Shown here: one piece after another, positions 1 through 11,383 of the stretch
Layout: each line of letters begins with the position of its first letter
Position numbering within the stretch: position 1 is the stretch's first letter
Source of the DNA: Macrotrachela quadricornifera
Taxonomy: Eukaryota; Rotifera; Eurotatoria; Philodinida; Philodinidae
Length of the DNA stretch: 64,000 nucleotides
Assembly (NCBI GenBank): GCA_022393335.1
Contig: JAJEKB010020522.1
Location: forward strand, 377,653-441,652
Direction of reading: 5' to 3'
Notes under the pieces: generated by a model
Database searches by the model: none
What the model was told of the DNA's origin: nothing
What the model saw: the letters and a program-made list of their open reading frames with translations, nothing else
Translations under genes and position numbers: made by a program

Positions 1-315
1 ATTAATATTCGTGTATAACCAACTATCCAATAAACAAAAATAAATGTACTTAGTAAGTATATATATATATTGTATCTATTTATTATAAGAAGAAGAAAAA
101 TTAAACCGAAATTAATACATAAGATTTTATAAAAAAATGAAGTATTCATATTTTCCTAAAGTAGAAGATTTGTTAAATGTACAAAAGAGAAAAGAAGAAC
201 ATTTATATAAGAAAATGACAAAAAAAAAGAATAATATATACGAAAGAAATAATATAAATTATAGACAGAATATCATTTTAATTTATACAGATTAACTATA
301 CACGTATATTAGATT
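1..315. other. AT-rich, no gene seen
   Basis: Very AT-rich sequence downstream of the stop codon of the first gene. I see no open frame of note. It includes an (AT)n stretch near position 60-70 and probably the 3' flank of the gene at 316-765. Confidence 0.5.
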
Positions 316-765
316 TTATTTATCATCTTCATCTTTTTTATCTTTATTATTTTTATTATTTTTTTTATCTTTTTGCTTGGTTGGCTTAAGTTTTATTTCC
401 ACTTCTGACACTGACAGACCCGAATTTATCCAATCATTAAGTATATTTGTATTTTTCGGAGCTTTTCTATATACACCACAGACCATTGAAGCGTCATTGG
501 TAGTAAAAGCATTTTGTTTTGAAACAGTTCCTGCTTTCATCCAACATGTACCTCCCATCCATGTAGTCCATGTAAAATGAGTACATCCATCTGTACGTCC
601 ACATGTTGGACCACATTCTTGAGGAGGAGTTCGAACATTCGTTAAATCATTATTATCAAAATCACATTGATAAGCCCAATCACCATTCCAATGAATAGTC
701 CATACAAAAGGTATAATAAATAGAAGATAAATTGTATCACAGAGAATAATAGTTGAAAATTTCAT
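316..765 (-). CDS. secreted PAN/Apple-like domain protein
   Basis: Single-exon protein of 149 residues. Residues 1-24 form a hydrophobic signal peptide. Residues 25-100 hold a cysteine-containing module (CGPTCGRTDGCTHFTW, then GGTCWMK and a final C) whose layout matches the PAN/Apple fold used for protein or carbohydrate binding outside the cell. The last 25 residues are almost all Lys, Asn and Asp, a low-complexity charged tail. The start is the first ATG and gives the signal peptide directly. Expected to be exported; the binding partner is unknown. Short single PAN proteins of this kind are common in bdelloids. Domain assignment is by motif spacing only. Confidence 0.7.
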   Translation of the reverse strand: MKFSTIILCDTIYLLFIIPFVWTIHWNGDWAYQCDFDNNDLTNVRTPPQECGPTCGRTDGCTHFTWTTWMGGTCWMKAGTVSKQNAFTTNDASMVCGVYRKAPKNTNILNDWINSGLSVSEVEIKLKPTKQKDKKNNKNNKDKKDEDDK

Positions 766-1625
766 ATTTAAATGTTTGTTTGTTTTTAAATTTAACTTCG
801 TTTATATACCATAGATTAAACTATACGTAAGAGAAATAAAGTTAGAGAAAGAAAACAATATTATAATAGACAATACATGCAATAAAATATTCAATGTCAT
901 TCTGTACTTATTTCTTTCCAGTCGTATATTTTCAAAATAGTCGATTCTGAAAAAATATATAAAATGGTATAATACATTTTAACATTACTTAACAATAATT
1001 TTTAAAATGAAAGATATTTTATAGTACTTGTTAAATGAAATAAAATTCTAGTTTTAAAGACAATATTTTTTCAATTCATAATTTAAATAAAAATTGTAAG
1101 ATTGTTTCACAAAAGTATCTAAAAGAAAAAGTAAAGTTAAAACTGAATTGAAATAATGCTACTCTTGATATTTGTTCAAAAAGCATGTTTCAGACGTCTT
1201 ATTTATTTTAGAAGTAGAATGTGATGACCTCTATTCATTGATATATTAAAATTTTCCTTGATTTTTTTTATTTTAGATCGATGTATATTTTTTTTTGATA
1301 GTTTATTCATTAATTTTCTTAGTTATAGGTAATTGATAATTTTTTATAAAATATATTTTTTTCATTAATAAAAAGAAAATAACTAAAATAGATAAAAATT
1401 ATCAATTCTACACATGGAATAAGAAAAATAGTTATTCACATTATTCATTTTAATAAAAAAAAATTCTTTCATAAATTATATTTCAAAATACTTAAGTTTG
1501 AAATTATGTGATAAATGAAAGGATCAAGAATTCTTTTTAGACTTTATTATATTTATTATTTTAAATAATTGAATATTTGAATAATATATTAAATAAATAT
1601 AAGAAATATAAAAATGAATGGTATA
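766..1625. other. intergenic AT-rich DNA
   Basis: About 860 bases with no supported gene. The first part is the likely promoter side of the minus-strand gene at 316-765. Many poly-A/T runs; no clear repeat structure. Confidence 0.4.
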
Positions 1626-2155
1626 TTCTATTCTATTTGATCGATCTTCAACTAATATTCTAATAATAAAATTTCCAGACGAGCTGTTTTTCTGTACAAT
1701 TGCATAAATGCATGAGACATTCTTTGCATTTCAGTTTTAAATTACGTAACAGATTGTAAATGAAGAATAAATTATAACATAAAATGCAGTGTGAAAAGCT
1801 CTGCAATAATGTAAGCACAGTTTATTTTATATATGTAACAACACAAGAAATTTCTCTTTATCTAGAAAAATTTTATTTTTTTGAGACAGTAAAAATTATT
1901 CGTATAGATTTTTTTGCTTTTGAAAACAAGAAATATATAACTAAAATAAGCTTTATTTTATATAATGTAGAGCTTTTCACGTTGCATCTTGCGATATTTT
2001 TTTTTCTAATACAATCTATTAGATGATTGAAAACTGAAATGCAAACATGTCTATTAAATCAATTTCATGTATTTGTGAAGTTGTACAGAAAAACAGTTCG
2101 TGTTGAAATTTGATTATTAGGATATTAGTTGAAGACCGATCAAATAGCATAGAAA
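1626..2155. repeat. foldback (inverted-repeat) element A
   Basis: Two arms of roughly 185 bp are inverted copies of each other. The left arm (1626-1812) carries TTCAACTAATATTCTAATAA, GAGCTGTTTTTCTGTACAA and TTTGCATTTCAGTTTT. The right arm (1967-2155) carries the same blocks in reverse complement with about 10-15 % differences. The roughly 150-bp centre has no coding content. A related half-copy seems to occur at about 10055-10125 (shared TGTAGAGCTTTT and AACTATAAAATAAGCT-like blocks). Non-autonomous foldback or MITE-like DNA; no target duplication identified. Confidence 0.7.
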
Positions 2156-2405
2156 ATTAGAGCAGCGTTTTCTCTATCACCATATTATAAAAGAAAATCT
2201 ATTCAAGTTTCTTATTAATAAAGTAAAATGATGACGTCATTACTTTTGGTATGCCTTAAATATTAGCATAATACTAGTTGAATAGTGATAAAATAGTATA
2301 GAACAATAGGGCTTCATTTGCTCTATCATCCTATAGAAAAAGAATTTTTTTATCTTCTCTATAAGAAAATAAGATACTTTCAACATTACTTTTAGATACA
2401 CCTAA
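2119..2405. repeat. two diverged tandem copies of a ~145-bp repeat
   Basis: The unit reads roughly: ATATTAGTTGAA, a gap, ATAGAAnAnTAGAGC, TTTTCTCTATCAyC, ATTATAnAAAAAGA, then AnTACTTTTGGATACnCCTAA. Copies start near 2119 and 2265, and a third, separate copy lies at 5375-5525. The first copy overlaps the right arm of foldback element A, so the repeats may be part of a larger element. Confidence 0.5.
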
Positions 2406-2492
2406 TTATTTTTCTCTGAAATATTCTATTTTATTCATTGACAATCAGTTAAACTTTTTCCACAACATGCAAAGAGAGTCAATATATATTGT

Positions 2493-3452
2493 TTATTCAA
2501 TTGAAAATCGTTGGACTCGTTGATTCTCGCTATCAACAACATATAAATTACCATATCGGTCGAGTGCTAAACCTTCTGGTTTATTCAACTGATTTGCTTG
2601 ATTTCCTTTGCCGTTTCCACCAATAATCATTTCTCCTTGTATTATTCCTTTTCTCCAGCGCATCACTCGATCCTTTCTTTCATCTGTTACATAAATTGTG
2701 CCCAGTTGATCGACAAATACTCCGTTAGGATAACTCAGTTGTATTGGAGCATTTCGTTGCCTTCCAGTATCCGCCACAATAATTCCTTCTTTTGCACCCT
2801 TCTCCCATTTCATCACACGACTATTGGCATAATCCGACACATAAACTGACTGATTTCGATCTACAGTGATGTACAATTGAAACTTGAGTTGATTAAGATG
2901 ATTACCCAAACCATTACCACCTGCCACTACTGTTCCTTGTGTTTCTCCCATTTTATATCGTTTCACTTCATATTTTTTCTCGTCACTAACATAGAGAAAT
3001 CCCTCGTCATCTATTGCTAATCCCCAACATTTAACATTGTCGATAAGTATTTCTCCATTTGTTGTACCACTTCGACGAGACCATTTCATTACTCGTCGAT
3101 TTCCCCAATCACAGATGATGAGATTGTTTGTCTTTTTATCAACAATCATATCTGTTGGAGAATCCAACTCATTTAATTCATTTCCTTCTCCATTACCACC
3201 AGCCACCACTTCACCACTCGTTGCACCACTCTTCCATTTAACAATACGATGATTTAAAGAATCGACAACATAAATAGTTTGATCATCATCTACATAGAGA
3301 CTATTAGGAGAATCAAATTGATTGAGTCTATCTCCTTCACCATTTCCTCCCGCAACAGTGACTCCATTCTGTTTCCATCGGGCATTGGAAGGAATATTGA
3401 TGAGATGACCTAATGTGAGAAAGACAAAGTGATCTATCTGATTATTTCTCAT
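2493..3452 (-). CDS. NHL-repeat beta-propeller protein
   Basis: 319 residues made almost wholly of six NHL-type blades. Each blade has the pattern AGGNGxGNxLNQL, then SPxxxxVD, then IYVxDxxNxRVxKW. NHL repeats form a six-bladed beta-propeller that binds proteins or RNA; in the TRIM-NHL family they follow a RING/B-box and coiled coil. Here that N-terminal part is missing: the protein begins about 25 residues before the first blade, whereas the related gene at 14318-15733 has a zinc finger and coiled coil. The start at 3452 is the first ATG in frame, but an upstream exon cannot be excluded. Ligand unknown. Confidence 0.75.
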   Translation of the reverse strand: MRNNQIDHFVFLTLGHLINIPSNARWKQNGVTVAGGNGEGDRLNQFDSPNSLYVDDDQTIYVVDSLNHRIVKWKSGATSGEVVAGGNGEGNELNELDSPTDMIVDKKTNNLIICDWGNRRVMKWSRRSGTTNGEILIDNVKCWGLAIDDEGFLYVSDEKKYEVKRYKMGETQGTVVAGGNGLGNHLNQLKFQLYITVDRNQSVYVSDYANSRVMKWEKGAKEGIIVADTGRQRNAPIQLSYPNGVFVDQLGTIYVTDERKDRVMRWRKGIIQGEMIIGGNGKGNQANQLNKPEGLALDRYGNLYVVDSENQRVQRFSIE

Positions 3453-6180
3453 AAATCAAAAAAGTAAGTAGTCAAAGAGACTTCTCTCGTTGTAATGATC
3501 ATTTCCACGAAAATATCAATGCATGAGCAAAAGGACTGATTCAAATTGATTATTTTACAGTTAGTGATCAAGTTTAATGTATTTGATGATTTTCTTCTCT
3601 ATTATTTTAGTATAGAAGCGGCACTAAATCTAGTTTTGTAAATCGCTTATTCAATATTAACTACCCGTCGCTGGTGTAAGATCGACGTGGACTCACTTTG
3701 CCGTTTTTCTGTCGCGTACTACACAAGAATCTACTGTTTCGAATGATTCGTTGTTTGTAATCTCTAGTCTTCGAGTGGTGTATAATATCTGTATAAAAAA
3801 TTACATATTGATCTAATAGGAAAAAGATTACCAATATGGATCCGCATGAGACTCAGGACACTAATGACGTTATAGATATGATTTTTTTTTGCTTTGTTAT
3901 AAATTTATTTTTGAAATAAATAGGTTACAATTTGCTTGCACGTTCTCTCTCGTGTTATTAAATCATATTTATGTTGCAGATTGGTAAAATTTTACCATTT
4001 CTGGATCTGAACCAAATTTCTTTATTAAATTATTTTTAGTAATTTATCTAAATCATATAAGTTTTTCAAAATCATTATAAACATATAAAAATTCTACAAA
4101 TGTGCATTCGAATATAGCTATTTTTATAGCATCTGGATAGTTCAATATATCGCAATACATACATGTTGTGGAATCTTTCCGTCAATGATGCTAATACATT
4201 CACTTAGGTATTTTTCCTAGTCTATTACAGTGCATGTATATGGCTTGATCCTTTTTCATTATATGAGTATCGTTGTGTTCTTTATCGTGATCCTATATAT
4301 GTATACCTACGTATATATACTTATCGTTCGTTGTTCTTCTATAGATCTTTTACTTTCTGACAAAAATGAAGGCGATTCGAAATTGGAAAATGATTGTGAA
4401 GGTCTATAGTATATAATTGAATATCTTACCTAAAACAAGACCATAATTTTTTATAATTTTATAGGCTAGGCCTCCGCGAACCCGAGGACACTTAAAGTTA
4501 TACAATGAGGATGATAATGGATAGTTAAGTTTTTACTCAAGCGTTCATTCTGCTCAACAAAGTTTATTTATATCATTTAGTCTAAAAATTTTCCTAGTAA
4601 ATATCTCCTCTAACATTTTGAAATATGAATAAAAAAAACGCAGAATCTTACGATTTGATATAAATCAAAGGCAGTGATCTAAAATCATTAATTTTTCACC
4701 ATTCTGAAAATATTATAATATAAAGAGACTTTAATAGAGTACAATTACCTTGATATCAGTTTACTGAGTTCTCACTCGTATTGTGAACAAAAACTTCAGA
4801 GATGACCTGTTAGAGGATTTACTAGTTTTATACAAGATCGATCACTATTAAATTTGTTTTTGTTCGTGTCTATATTTATCAGTGTGAGTGAAGAAAAGTC
4901 CCAAGAGATGCAGAAAAAGATTCTATACAAAATGTTCATGAAAGAGATGAGATCTCAATAAACTACTTCGAGGTATCCGAAAGTAGAAGATGAAGTTATC
5001 TCGAAACATATATTATCAGTTTTTCGAATATTGCTTTCTAAAATATTTTTATTCAATCTTCTAACTCTCAAAAGAAAATGTTCTTTTTTATAGGAAAATA
5101 AAAGTGAACAAAAACGAGTTTTTTTTCACAGAAATTAATAGAAAGCAGTAATAGACGCTCCATTAAAATTCATATTACTTATTGAAGTTTTCTGCAGTTT
5201 GTAGATCTTTGATTAGCCATTTGAATCTATACTAGATAATTGAAAAGCTTATTAAAAATTAGATCATTTCTAGCAAAAGTCATTCAAAAATACTCCTTAG
5301 TCCGTTTTTTAAATGAGCGTTAATGTAAGTGTGACATATCCGAACAAAAGAGACTTTATTAAAATTTTATTATTATGATATTGGTGGAAGTATAGTCAAA
5401 TAATATAGATATAGAAAAATAGAACGTTCTTTTCTCTATCGGATTATATAGAAAAAGAGTGTCTTGAAGCTTACTATATAGTATAAAAGTGTCATTAACA
5501 ATACTTTTGGATACCCCTAAGTAATATCAAGATAGGTATAAACTACTAAAATCCTTACATTTTATAATATTAGAAAATAATAGATCATTTTTACATTATT
5601 AATCTATTATCGGTTGGGTAAGTAATACCTATGAAATAAATTCATTTGGATAGTACCATTTGTCTTAGTTATGTTATGCTGAAATGAGTTGCTTTATTTG
5701 AGATATAGAGACAATATTAATGCACCAATTTGAATAGGTTCTATCGCAGTAAAAAACGTCGGCCAAAATTGTAGGAATACCAGAATAACATAAGAGGATT
5801 GACATGTTTCTACAACTTTCTTATATTTCGAATATTGCTACAGATTGTCTTCTTTATTGTGTTTTTTTACTATGCAAATATGGAACAATCATTCTAACAG
5901 AGAACAACGCATTGTCGTGACTGAAATGTCTCGGTTTGACAAATTCAAGTTCTTTTGAGAAAGCTATGAATTCATTCTTCATCAACAAATTAGCTTAATA
6001 AAATGATTCCTTTTTCTGTCAAAAACCGTCCTGTGCAACGAAACACATTATTCTCTACGAGATTGATCATCAAATATACAGATGGTATCGAAAGATACGA
6101 AAATATAAGGAGCGATCATATTCGTAGCACAACATAAATCAATAAATATGCATACTATTTTAAGTTGTTATTCTTTTTTT
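3453..6180. other. long gene-free stretch with repeat fragments
   Basis: About 2.7 kb without a supported coding region. It holds the third copy of the ~145-bp repeat (5375-5525). A block at about 5130-5240 resembles the loop of foldback element 60173-60750 (shared TTTTTCACAGAAATTAATAG and AGTTTGTAGATCTTT blocks). Otherwise AT-rich. Confidence 0.45.
5375..5525. repeat. dispersed copy of ~145-bp repeat
   Basis: Matches the two units at 2119-2405 in order and spacing: GATATTGGTGGAAGTATA, then TAGAACGTTCTTTTCTCTAT, then CAATACTTTTGGATACCCCT. Diverged and non-coding. Confidence 0.45.
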
Positions 6181-6606
6181 CTATAGTATAACTCAAAAGT
6201 AAGTAGGTACTTGTTGATTTCAAATAACTTTTGAGATAAACAAGATGGAATTCTACAATTTTCATAGCCGTTTTAAAACTCAGTATATTTTGTAAAAGGA
6301 CTACGATTATTTTTTCATAATCAGATGTACATTGGAATCATTATTCCAAAATCTACAAAACTCTACACGGCTCAGACTTCTAGATTTAACCATATAGAAG
6401 CTATAGATATTTTACTTGAAATATCGAGTAAAAAATTGCTTTTCCAACATTTTTTTTAGACAGTTCATTTCTAAAAAAATTTCGCAAACACTCTAGAACA
6501 ACCTTTAGTATATGAATCACAGTGTTTTTCATCTTCTCTTTCGAATGATGGAAACTTTTGGATTATCCTGTACAACGAAGATTAATGTATTTTGTCAATT
6601 CCTTAA

Positions 6607-7426
6607 CTAAATATGTAAGCTCAGTAGAATATAATATCGTGATATCATTCGACTATAGAATGATAATAAATGAAGTTCTTTCGTGTTAAAATCATAAGTA
6701 ATTTTTATAATGAATTCATTTTTCGCACGTTTATTACCTCTTTCATCTTTCTTGTTGCTCTTATTCAAGTTTTTTCTTCGCAATGGATTATTGCAACGGC
6801 CTATAAATGTACCATCACTTTTCTTATGAACGGAACAACGTCGATTTGGACCACACAAAATAGCCTAATAGAGTAATACTAAAACATATATATTAATAGA
6901 AAAAATTTGCTGTACCTTGCCAGAAGGATTGCATGGATCGTCACATATGCATATCTCACAGCCGTTCTCTTTCCGATAGCCATAAGCACATTGTTTTGGT
7001 TTTCCATCTGGACACTTGACAGGTGGACATGATATTCTGTTTTCAGCATTGAACTGGTTTGCACCATCTATAAATCAAAAAGTAATTAGAACAATATTTG
7101 CTTATTTTTTTCACAACACTCCTTAGATCGAACAATGTAGCAAGGAACTTGTTGGTTTCGCGGTCTTCCGGAGTTTTCATAGAAGCAGTATTTCGTGCCG
7201 GGTTTCTTCGCTATACTTTCCACCATATCCCATCAAAAACGGATAAGAAATGTCCAGACAAAAATTTTAAGAATTTCGTTTACCATCCAGCTTGTAGAAA
7301 CCGCAAGGAAAACGGCAGAATCAGATATGATTTCCTAAGGGTTTTCTCTGTCCGTGTTCCACATAACATATCACGTAACTAACTCAAACAACCAGATATC
7401 AATAATATTCGACAGCAGTCACTCAT
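6607..7426 (-). CDS. antistasin-like cysteine-rich secreted protein (spliced)
   Basis: Two well-supported exons. Exon 6917-7067 encodes a module with CPPVKC, QCAYGYRKENGC and EICICDDPC, the cysteine spacing of antistasin-type domains, known from leech protease inhibitors. It ends in AAG|GTACAG and joins, in phase, exon 6607-6864 (acceptor ATTAG), which continues CNPSGK into LCGPNRRCSVHKKSDG and ends in a basic, then hydrophobic tail. The intron is 52 nt. A possible first exon at 7384-7426 starts with ATG and ends TTGA|GTTAGT in the right phase, but its signal peptide is weak, so the true start is uncertain. Likely role: extracellular protease inhibitor or matrix protein (family knowledge). 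Confidence 0.6.
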
Positions 7427-7689
7427 TCAACTAATCTTTATGGTCAACTACTATGGATGACTTCCCTTTCCTTATTAACCGTAATTAGACGAAACGTTGA
7501 ATTTCCTCAAGATGTAACACAAGCTTCCAGCAATTTTAAGCCAACAAACTAATTATGAACATGAAATTCCTGCAGATTGTTATCACATCATGAATCGCTC
7601 ATTATCATGAAACCTATGTCCCTCTTCAACCCATGTTAATCATACAACAAACAATAAAACATTATTTTGTATCTATTAACACTCCTCTG

Positions 7690-8340
7690 AAGAATTTCCC
7701 ATAGATTTAAAATTCAGTCTTTCTCTGGCGATCTCAATATTTTGCAATAATTCGTTCATGGATTCAAAATCCATCTTCAAACCAGGCTTTTCTAACTTCT
7801 AAAAGAGTACCTACGGCCAATTTGATAGTTCGTAACATCATTTTTCTCAGATTTAAAATCGTTTTCTAATCATCCCAGAAAAGTAACTTCACAGAAATTC
7901 ATTTTTTCCAACTGTCAAAAGTAGCAAGATTAAAAATCGATTTGAAACTGTGAGAAAACAATTGTAGAAAATTCACTTTTCAAAGCACTATTCTGAAGCA
8001 GAATTTAAAATCCTTGAAGAGATAAACTTTCGAAAATTCATATTGAAAAGCCCTGTTCTAAGGTAGGATTTGAAAATGTTGGAGAACGGTAGCTTGGGGA
8101 AAATCCAGTTTTCGTAGGTTTTATGTAAGAGAGCATGTAAAATGTGTTGGAATTCAACGTTAAATCTTTAGGGAAAAAGAATCTAAGAGAAATTTAGTTT
8201 TTGATTGCTGCCTTAGTAGAACGAAGTTGAAAGGGGTTTAACGTTGATTGCAGATCTTGCGGGGAAATATAATGCAGAAGAGCTATTCGTAGAAGCAGTT
8301 GTATGGGAAAGGATTTATTGTGGATTTAAAATCCTACGAA
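7690..8340 (-). repeat. degenerate ~65-85-bp tandem repeat
   Basis: On the minus strand, segments beginning ATTTTC or ATTTCC recur every 65-85 bases, most with GATTTTAAATC, TTTCCC and CTACGA/TTCTAC blocks. Short open stretches appear in all frames with in-frame stops. I read this as an old minisatellite rather than a gene, but some stretches (for example 8040-8178 and 7678-7800) have protein-like composition. Confidence 0.4.
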
Positions 8341-8655
8341 AATTCTTTCAATTATGGTTGGGTCTCTGGTTCCGATGGGAATGAGCGATGTTTTTGTATA
8401 TGTCAATGGAAACGGTTGGAACATGCCGTAACTCATGTGTAGGTTGATGTGGTCCAATGTGGAGTTGTCTTTCGCGGATTTTGTTAAGATAGGGTAGTTT
8501 TCCCTCGTGTATCCGAACGTACGCATTTTCCGTAGGTATTTTTTGGTAGGTTCTTGTGTGAAGAAAGCTGGAACCGGTGAGAATTGTCTGGAAGAAGGTT
8601 CGGTTCCTTTAAATTCTTTGGAAATCTGGAAGGCGGAATGTTCGACCTTAATCAT
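8326..8655 (-). CDS. possible coding exon, unidentified
   Basis: 109 codons open from an ATG at 8655, with higher GC and more CpG than the surroundings. The translation is non-globular and rich in Phe, Tyr, Pro and Thr. It ends at a stop overlapping a possible splice donor (TTC|GTAGGA), so it may be one exon of a longer gene running into 7690-8330. No family recognised. It could equally be a chance frame in repeat DNA. Confidence 0.25.
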   Translation of the reverse strand: MIKVEHSAFQISKEFKGTEPSSRQFSPVPAFFTQEPTKKYLRKMRTFGYTRENYPILTKSAKDNSTLDHINLHMSYGMFQPFPLTYTKTSLIPIGTRDPTIIERIFVGF

Positions 8656-8720
8656 CAGTCTTCATCTAAACTATGTCAGCAATCTTTCTGGATGAAGTCC
8701 ACTTTAATTCTCTTCATTTT

Positions 8721-9251
8721 GAAAGCATGATTTTCAGATCAATACTGATTTCTAATTCTTCCATTACATTGGACAATTTTTCAGCGACACGAACACATTA
8801 GAGATTAATACACTTCTCTCACTAGTGTCCATTTTTGTCGTTCTTCTTATAATGATCATCACGTCAAAACTTTGATCGATATATCATTAGAAAATTAATC
8901 ATACTCCTCAAGTCTTTTGATTTCGTCTAAAGTTGAATATCTACTCTCATACTTTATTACTCGATGAATAACACGAGAATACAGAGAAAATAGAATTCTA
9001 CTCAAAAATACACGCGAAGATCAGCTAAAGGATATGTAACAACCAGAGAATTTCTGCTTGGCTCTAAGTTTCAAAATATTTCATTGACGAGTATCTGTTT
9101 TGGAAATCTACACTGTCTGAAACTTAGCATAGTTAAACTTGATGAAGAATTCCTCTAGAGAGAAAACATCTCTGAATATCATACATGCATTTAATCTTAC
9201 TTCCAAAGCCATACAAGGACATTGTTACAATACTTATTATCAACAAAGTTA
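8721..9251 (-). CDS. possible spliced small secreted protein and neighbouring exon remnants
   Basis: At 9251 an ATG opens a good signal peptide (MHLTLLIISIVTMSLYGFG) ending at a consensus donor, GGA A|GTAAGA. Two acceptors follow (TTTCTCTCTAG and AAGTTTCAG), each giving only 15-20 more codons before a stop. Further on, exon-like pieces occur after acceptors (STLDEIKRLEEYD then stop near 8895; VAEKLSNVMEELEISIDL near 8740). I cannot connect them into one frame; this may be a decayed or intron-rich small gene. Confidence 0.25.
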
Positions 9252-10208
9252 GATGCATTTGAAGCAAAGAATCACAATTTGAGTATGAAACGAAAGAAGG
9301 AGAGTACAATAGTGTTTTATACAAAATCAATGCGTAGGATTATGTTTGTGTAAATGATATGTGTATTGAAAAAGGTTATCAGTTTTATTGCGTAGCACAC
9401 GAAGAAAAAGATCGTGATTCTAATTAGAGAAAGAAAGATGAGAATAAGGTTTCATTCAAACTGATACAATTGTATGCCTTGACTATGTAATAGTTAGTAG
9501 AGTAAATGAAAAATAGTAACGAAATAGGACTTAGTGCATACATGTCGCATCTGAACGTTGAATCCAACAATTCGAATAATTAAAGTAAAAATATTCAACT
9601 ACTCTTTTTTTGAAGAAAAAAGTTATTTTTTCCATTTGAGTTTTGCATCACATAATACGTTGTTTAAAAAACCTAAAATATATCACAAGATATAGCATGA
9701 AAAGATCTACAACTTCCACAAGATGACTTATTTTACAGGTGCACTTTTTATCTTCAAAATGGATAAAGTGTTGTACAACTAATTTTTAACGCTTCGAACA
9801 AAAGTATTTTTTAATACACGATGAATTCCATTTTCTATTGCTTCGGTTAATAAATCACAGGAGAGACCATAGTCGACAGTGGGATATAGACTCTTCAATA
9901 GATGTTCTCATTACAATGATATGCTACAGTGTACAGTTAAAAACCATGATTCATTAATCGATGAAATCACAAAAGGAATTCATCCTACTCCAAAAAATGA
10001 TTTTTCTCCCACCGTCAAAAACTTAGATACATAGAATTTTGACCATTTTGAAAACGAGAATTATAACTATAAAATAAGCTGGTTTTCATGAACTGTAGAG
10101 CTTTTTACATTGTATTTTTAAAACAACGTATTACGTAATGAAAAAATGAAATGAAGAAAGGTACTTTTTTTGATCCGAAAGAGACTAGAGAGATAAATAT
10201 CAGAAAAA
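9252..10208. other. no supported gene; partial foldback copy
   Basis: AT-rich with poly-A/T runs. Positions about 10055-10125 resemble the centre of foldback element A (1626-2155). Nothing else recognised. Confidence 0.4.
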
Positions 10209-11068
10209 CAAATAAATAGTGATTACAGAGATCCTGAATACATACCGTTAATATACGAGATCCGAGATGATATGATGAACACACGAATCGAATGAGGTAT
10301 ATTACACGTAGAGGGAAAGTGCACTATTACAATATTGATAGCATCGATGATAATATACTTCGACATTAAACAAACAATAAAATGTTGCTTACACTCTAAT
10401 TGGCATAGATTATCCACTCAAATAGTAATGTCTTCCGTGAATAATACATGAGACTTACAAATTTTTGAAAACGATTATAAAAGTATTCGTATAGCGAACT
10501 AACATATCCACATAGTTTTCATTCAAATCCGAGGGTAATATCTGGAGACCTTCTTCTATTAAATAGATAAGTAAGATAGTAAAAAAATTGTGTACATAAA
10601 AAATGCACTGTAAGGATTGCTTTTTGGAAGAAAGACAAATAGACATCATATTACAATACAAAAATTCCACTTCTTGTATTGGCCACCAATTCTAACATTT
10701 TGAGTAATTGTTTGACGCTTATATATTTCATATGCATTTTCACTCGATGACTTTTCGTCTACATGATTACGTCAAGTTGTTCAAGGATAGCAAAAATGTA
10801 TATGTTACTTAGAAAAGAAGGTGTTCAAAATCATCATCTCGTGTACTATTCATTCTTTTCAGTTTGACTTTTTTTAAAGAAGGATATGAATCACGAAATA
10901 CAACAATACTTAATATTGGACATTCAGTGAAATGAGTTTTAATACCAAAAACAAAAATCACATTGAAGTGGAAATAGATCGTAGAGAAAATGATGTGACC
11001 AAAAATTCTCGCACATTTGTTATTGGATGTAACATCACTATTGCAATCAAAAAGCTCCGCAGGCAATT
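10209..11068 (-). pseudogene. exon remnants of an unidentified spliced gene
   Basis: Several exon-like blocks lie in order on the minus strand. After acceptor TATATTTAG at 11069 comes LPAELFDCNSDVTSNNKCAR. Near 10755, after CATGTAG, comes ENAYEIYKRQTITQNVRIGG. Between acceptor TTTAATAG and donor TTT|GTAAGT (10455-10560) comes EGLQILPSDLNENYVDMLV. Near 10330 there is HFPSTCNIPHSIRVF followed by a donor. The splice sites look real, but the phases do not join without stops, so the gene is either decayed or has exons I have misplaced. No family recognised. Confidence 0.3.
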
Positions 11069-11383
11069 CTAAATATAATTAATACCTGACAATTCAAGAA
11101 AAATTTTCAATCCAAACTCCAATCAACTTGAATGAAAATCAAAATAAAGTTTAACATAAACATCTATATCATTCTGTTTCCCATCATGAAAGATTTTATG
11201 CATAGTATAGTTGTATTTATTAGTAATTTTTTTTCTCAAAAAAATTCAATTTGTACATATATTCAAAAAGCAAAGCAACCAGATTATTCAAACATGATGA
11301 GCCTTCTATTCTGTACTTTGATAAAAAATGAATTAAAATTTAAATTAAAAATAGTACAATTAAATCCGTGTTGATCGTAATAC
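11069..11383. other. intergenic, no gene seen
   Basis: About 310 bases of AT-rich DNA 3' of the dioxygenase gene. Nothing recognised. Confidence 0.4.

Noticed and set aside
1784..2026. 80-codon + strand frame
   Set aside because: It lies in the loop and arm of foldback element A; chance frame.
7098..7382. 94-codon + strand frame opposite the antistasin-like gene
   Set aside because: No domain, no start context, and it overlaps the inferred intron of the minus-strand gene.
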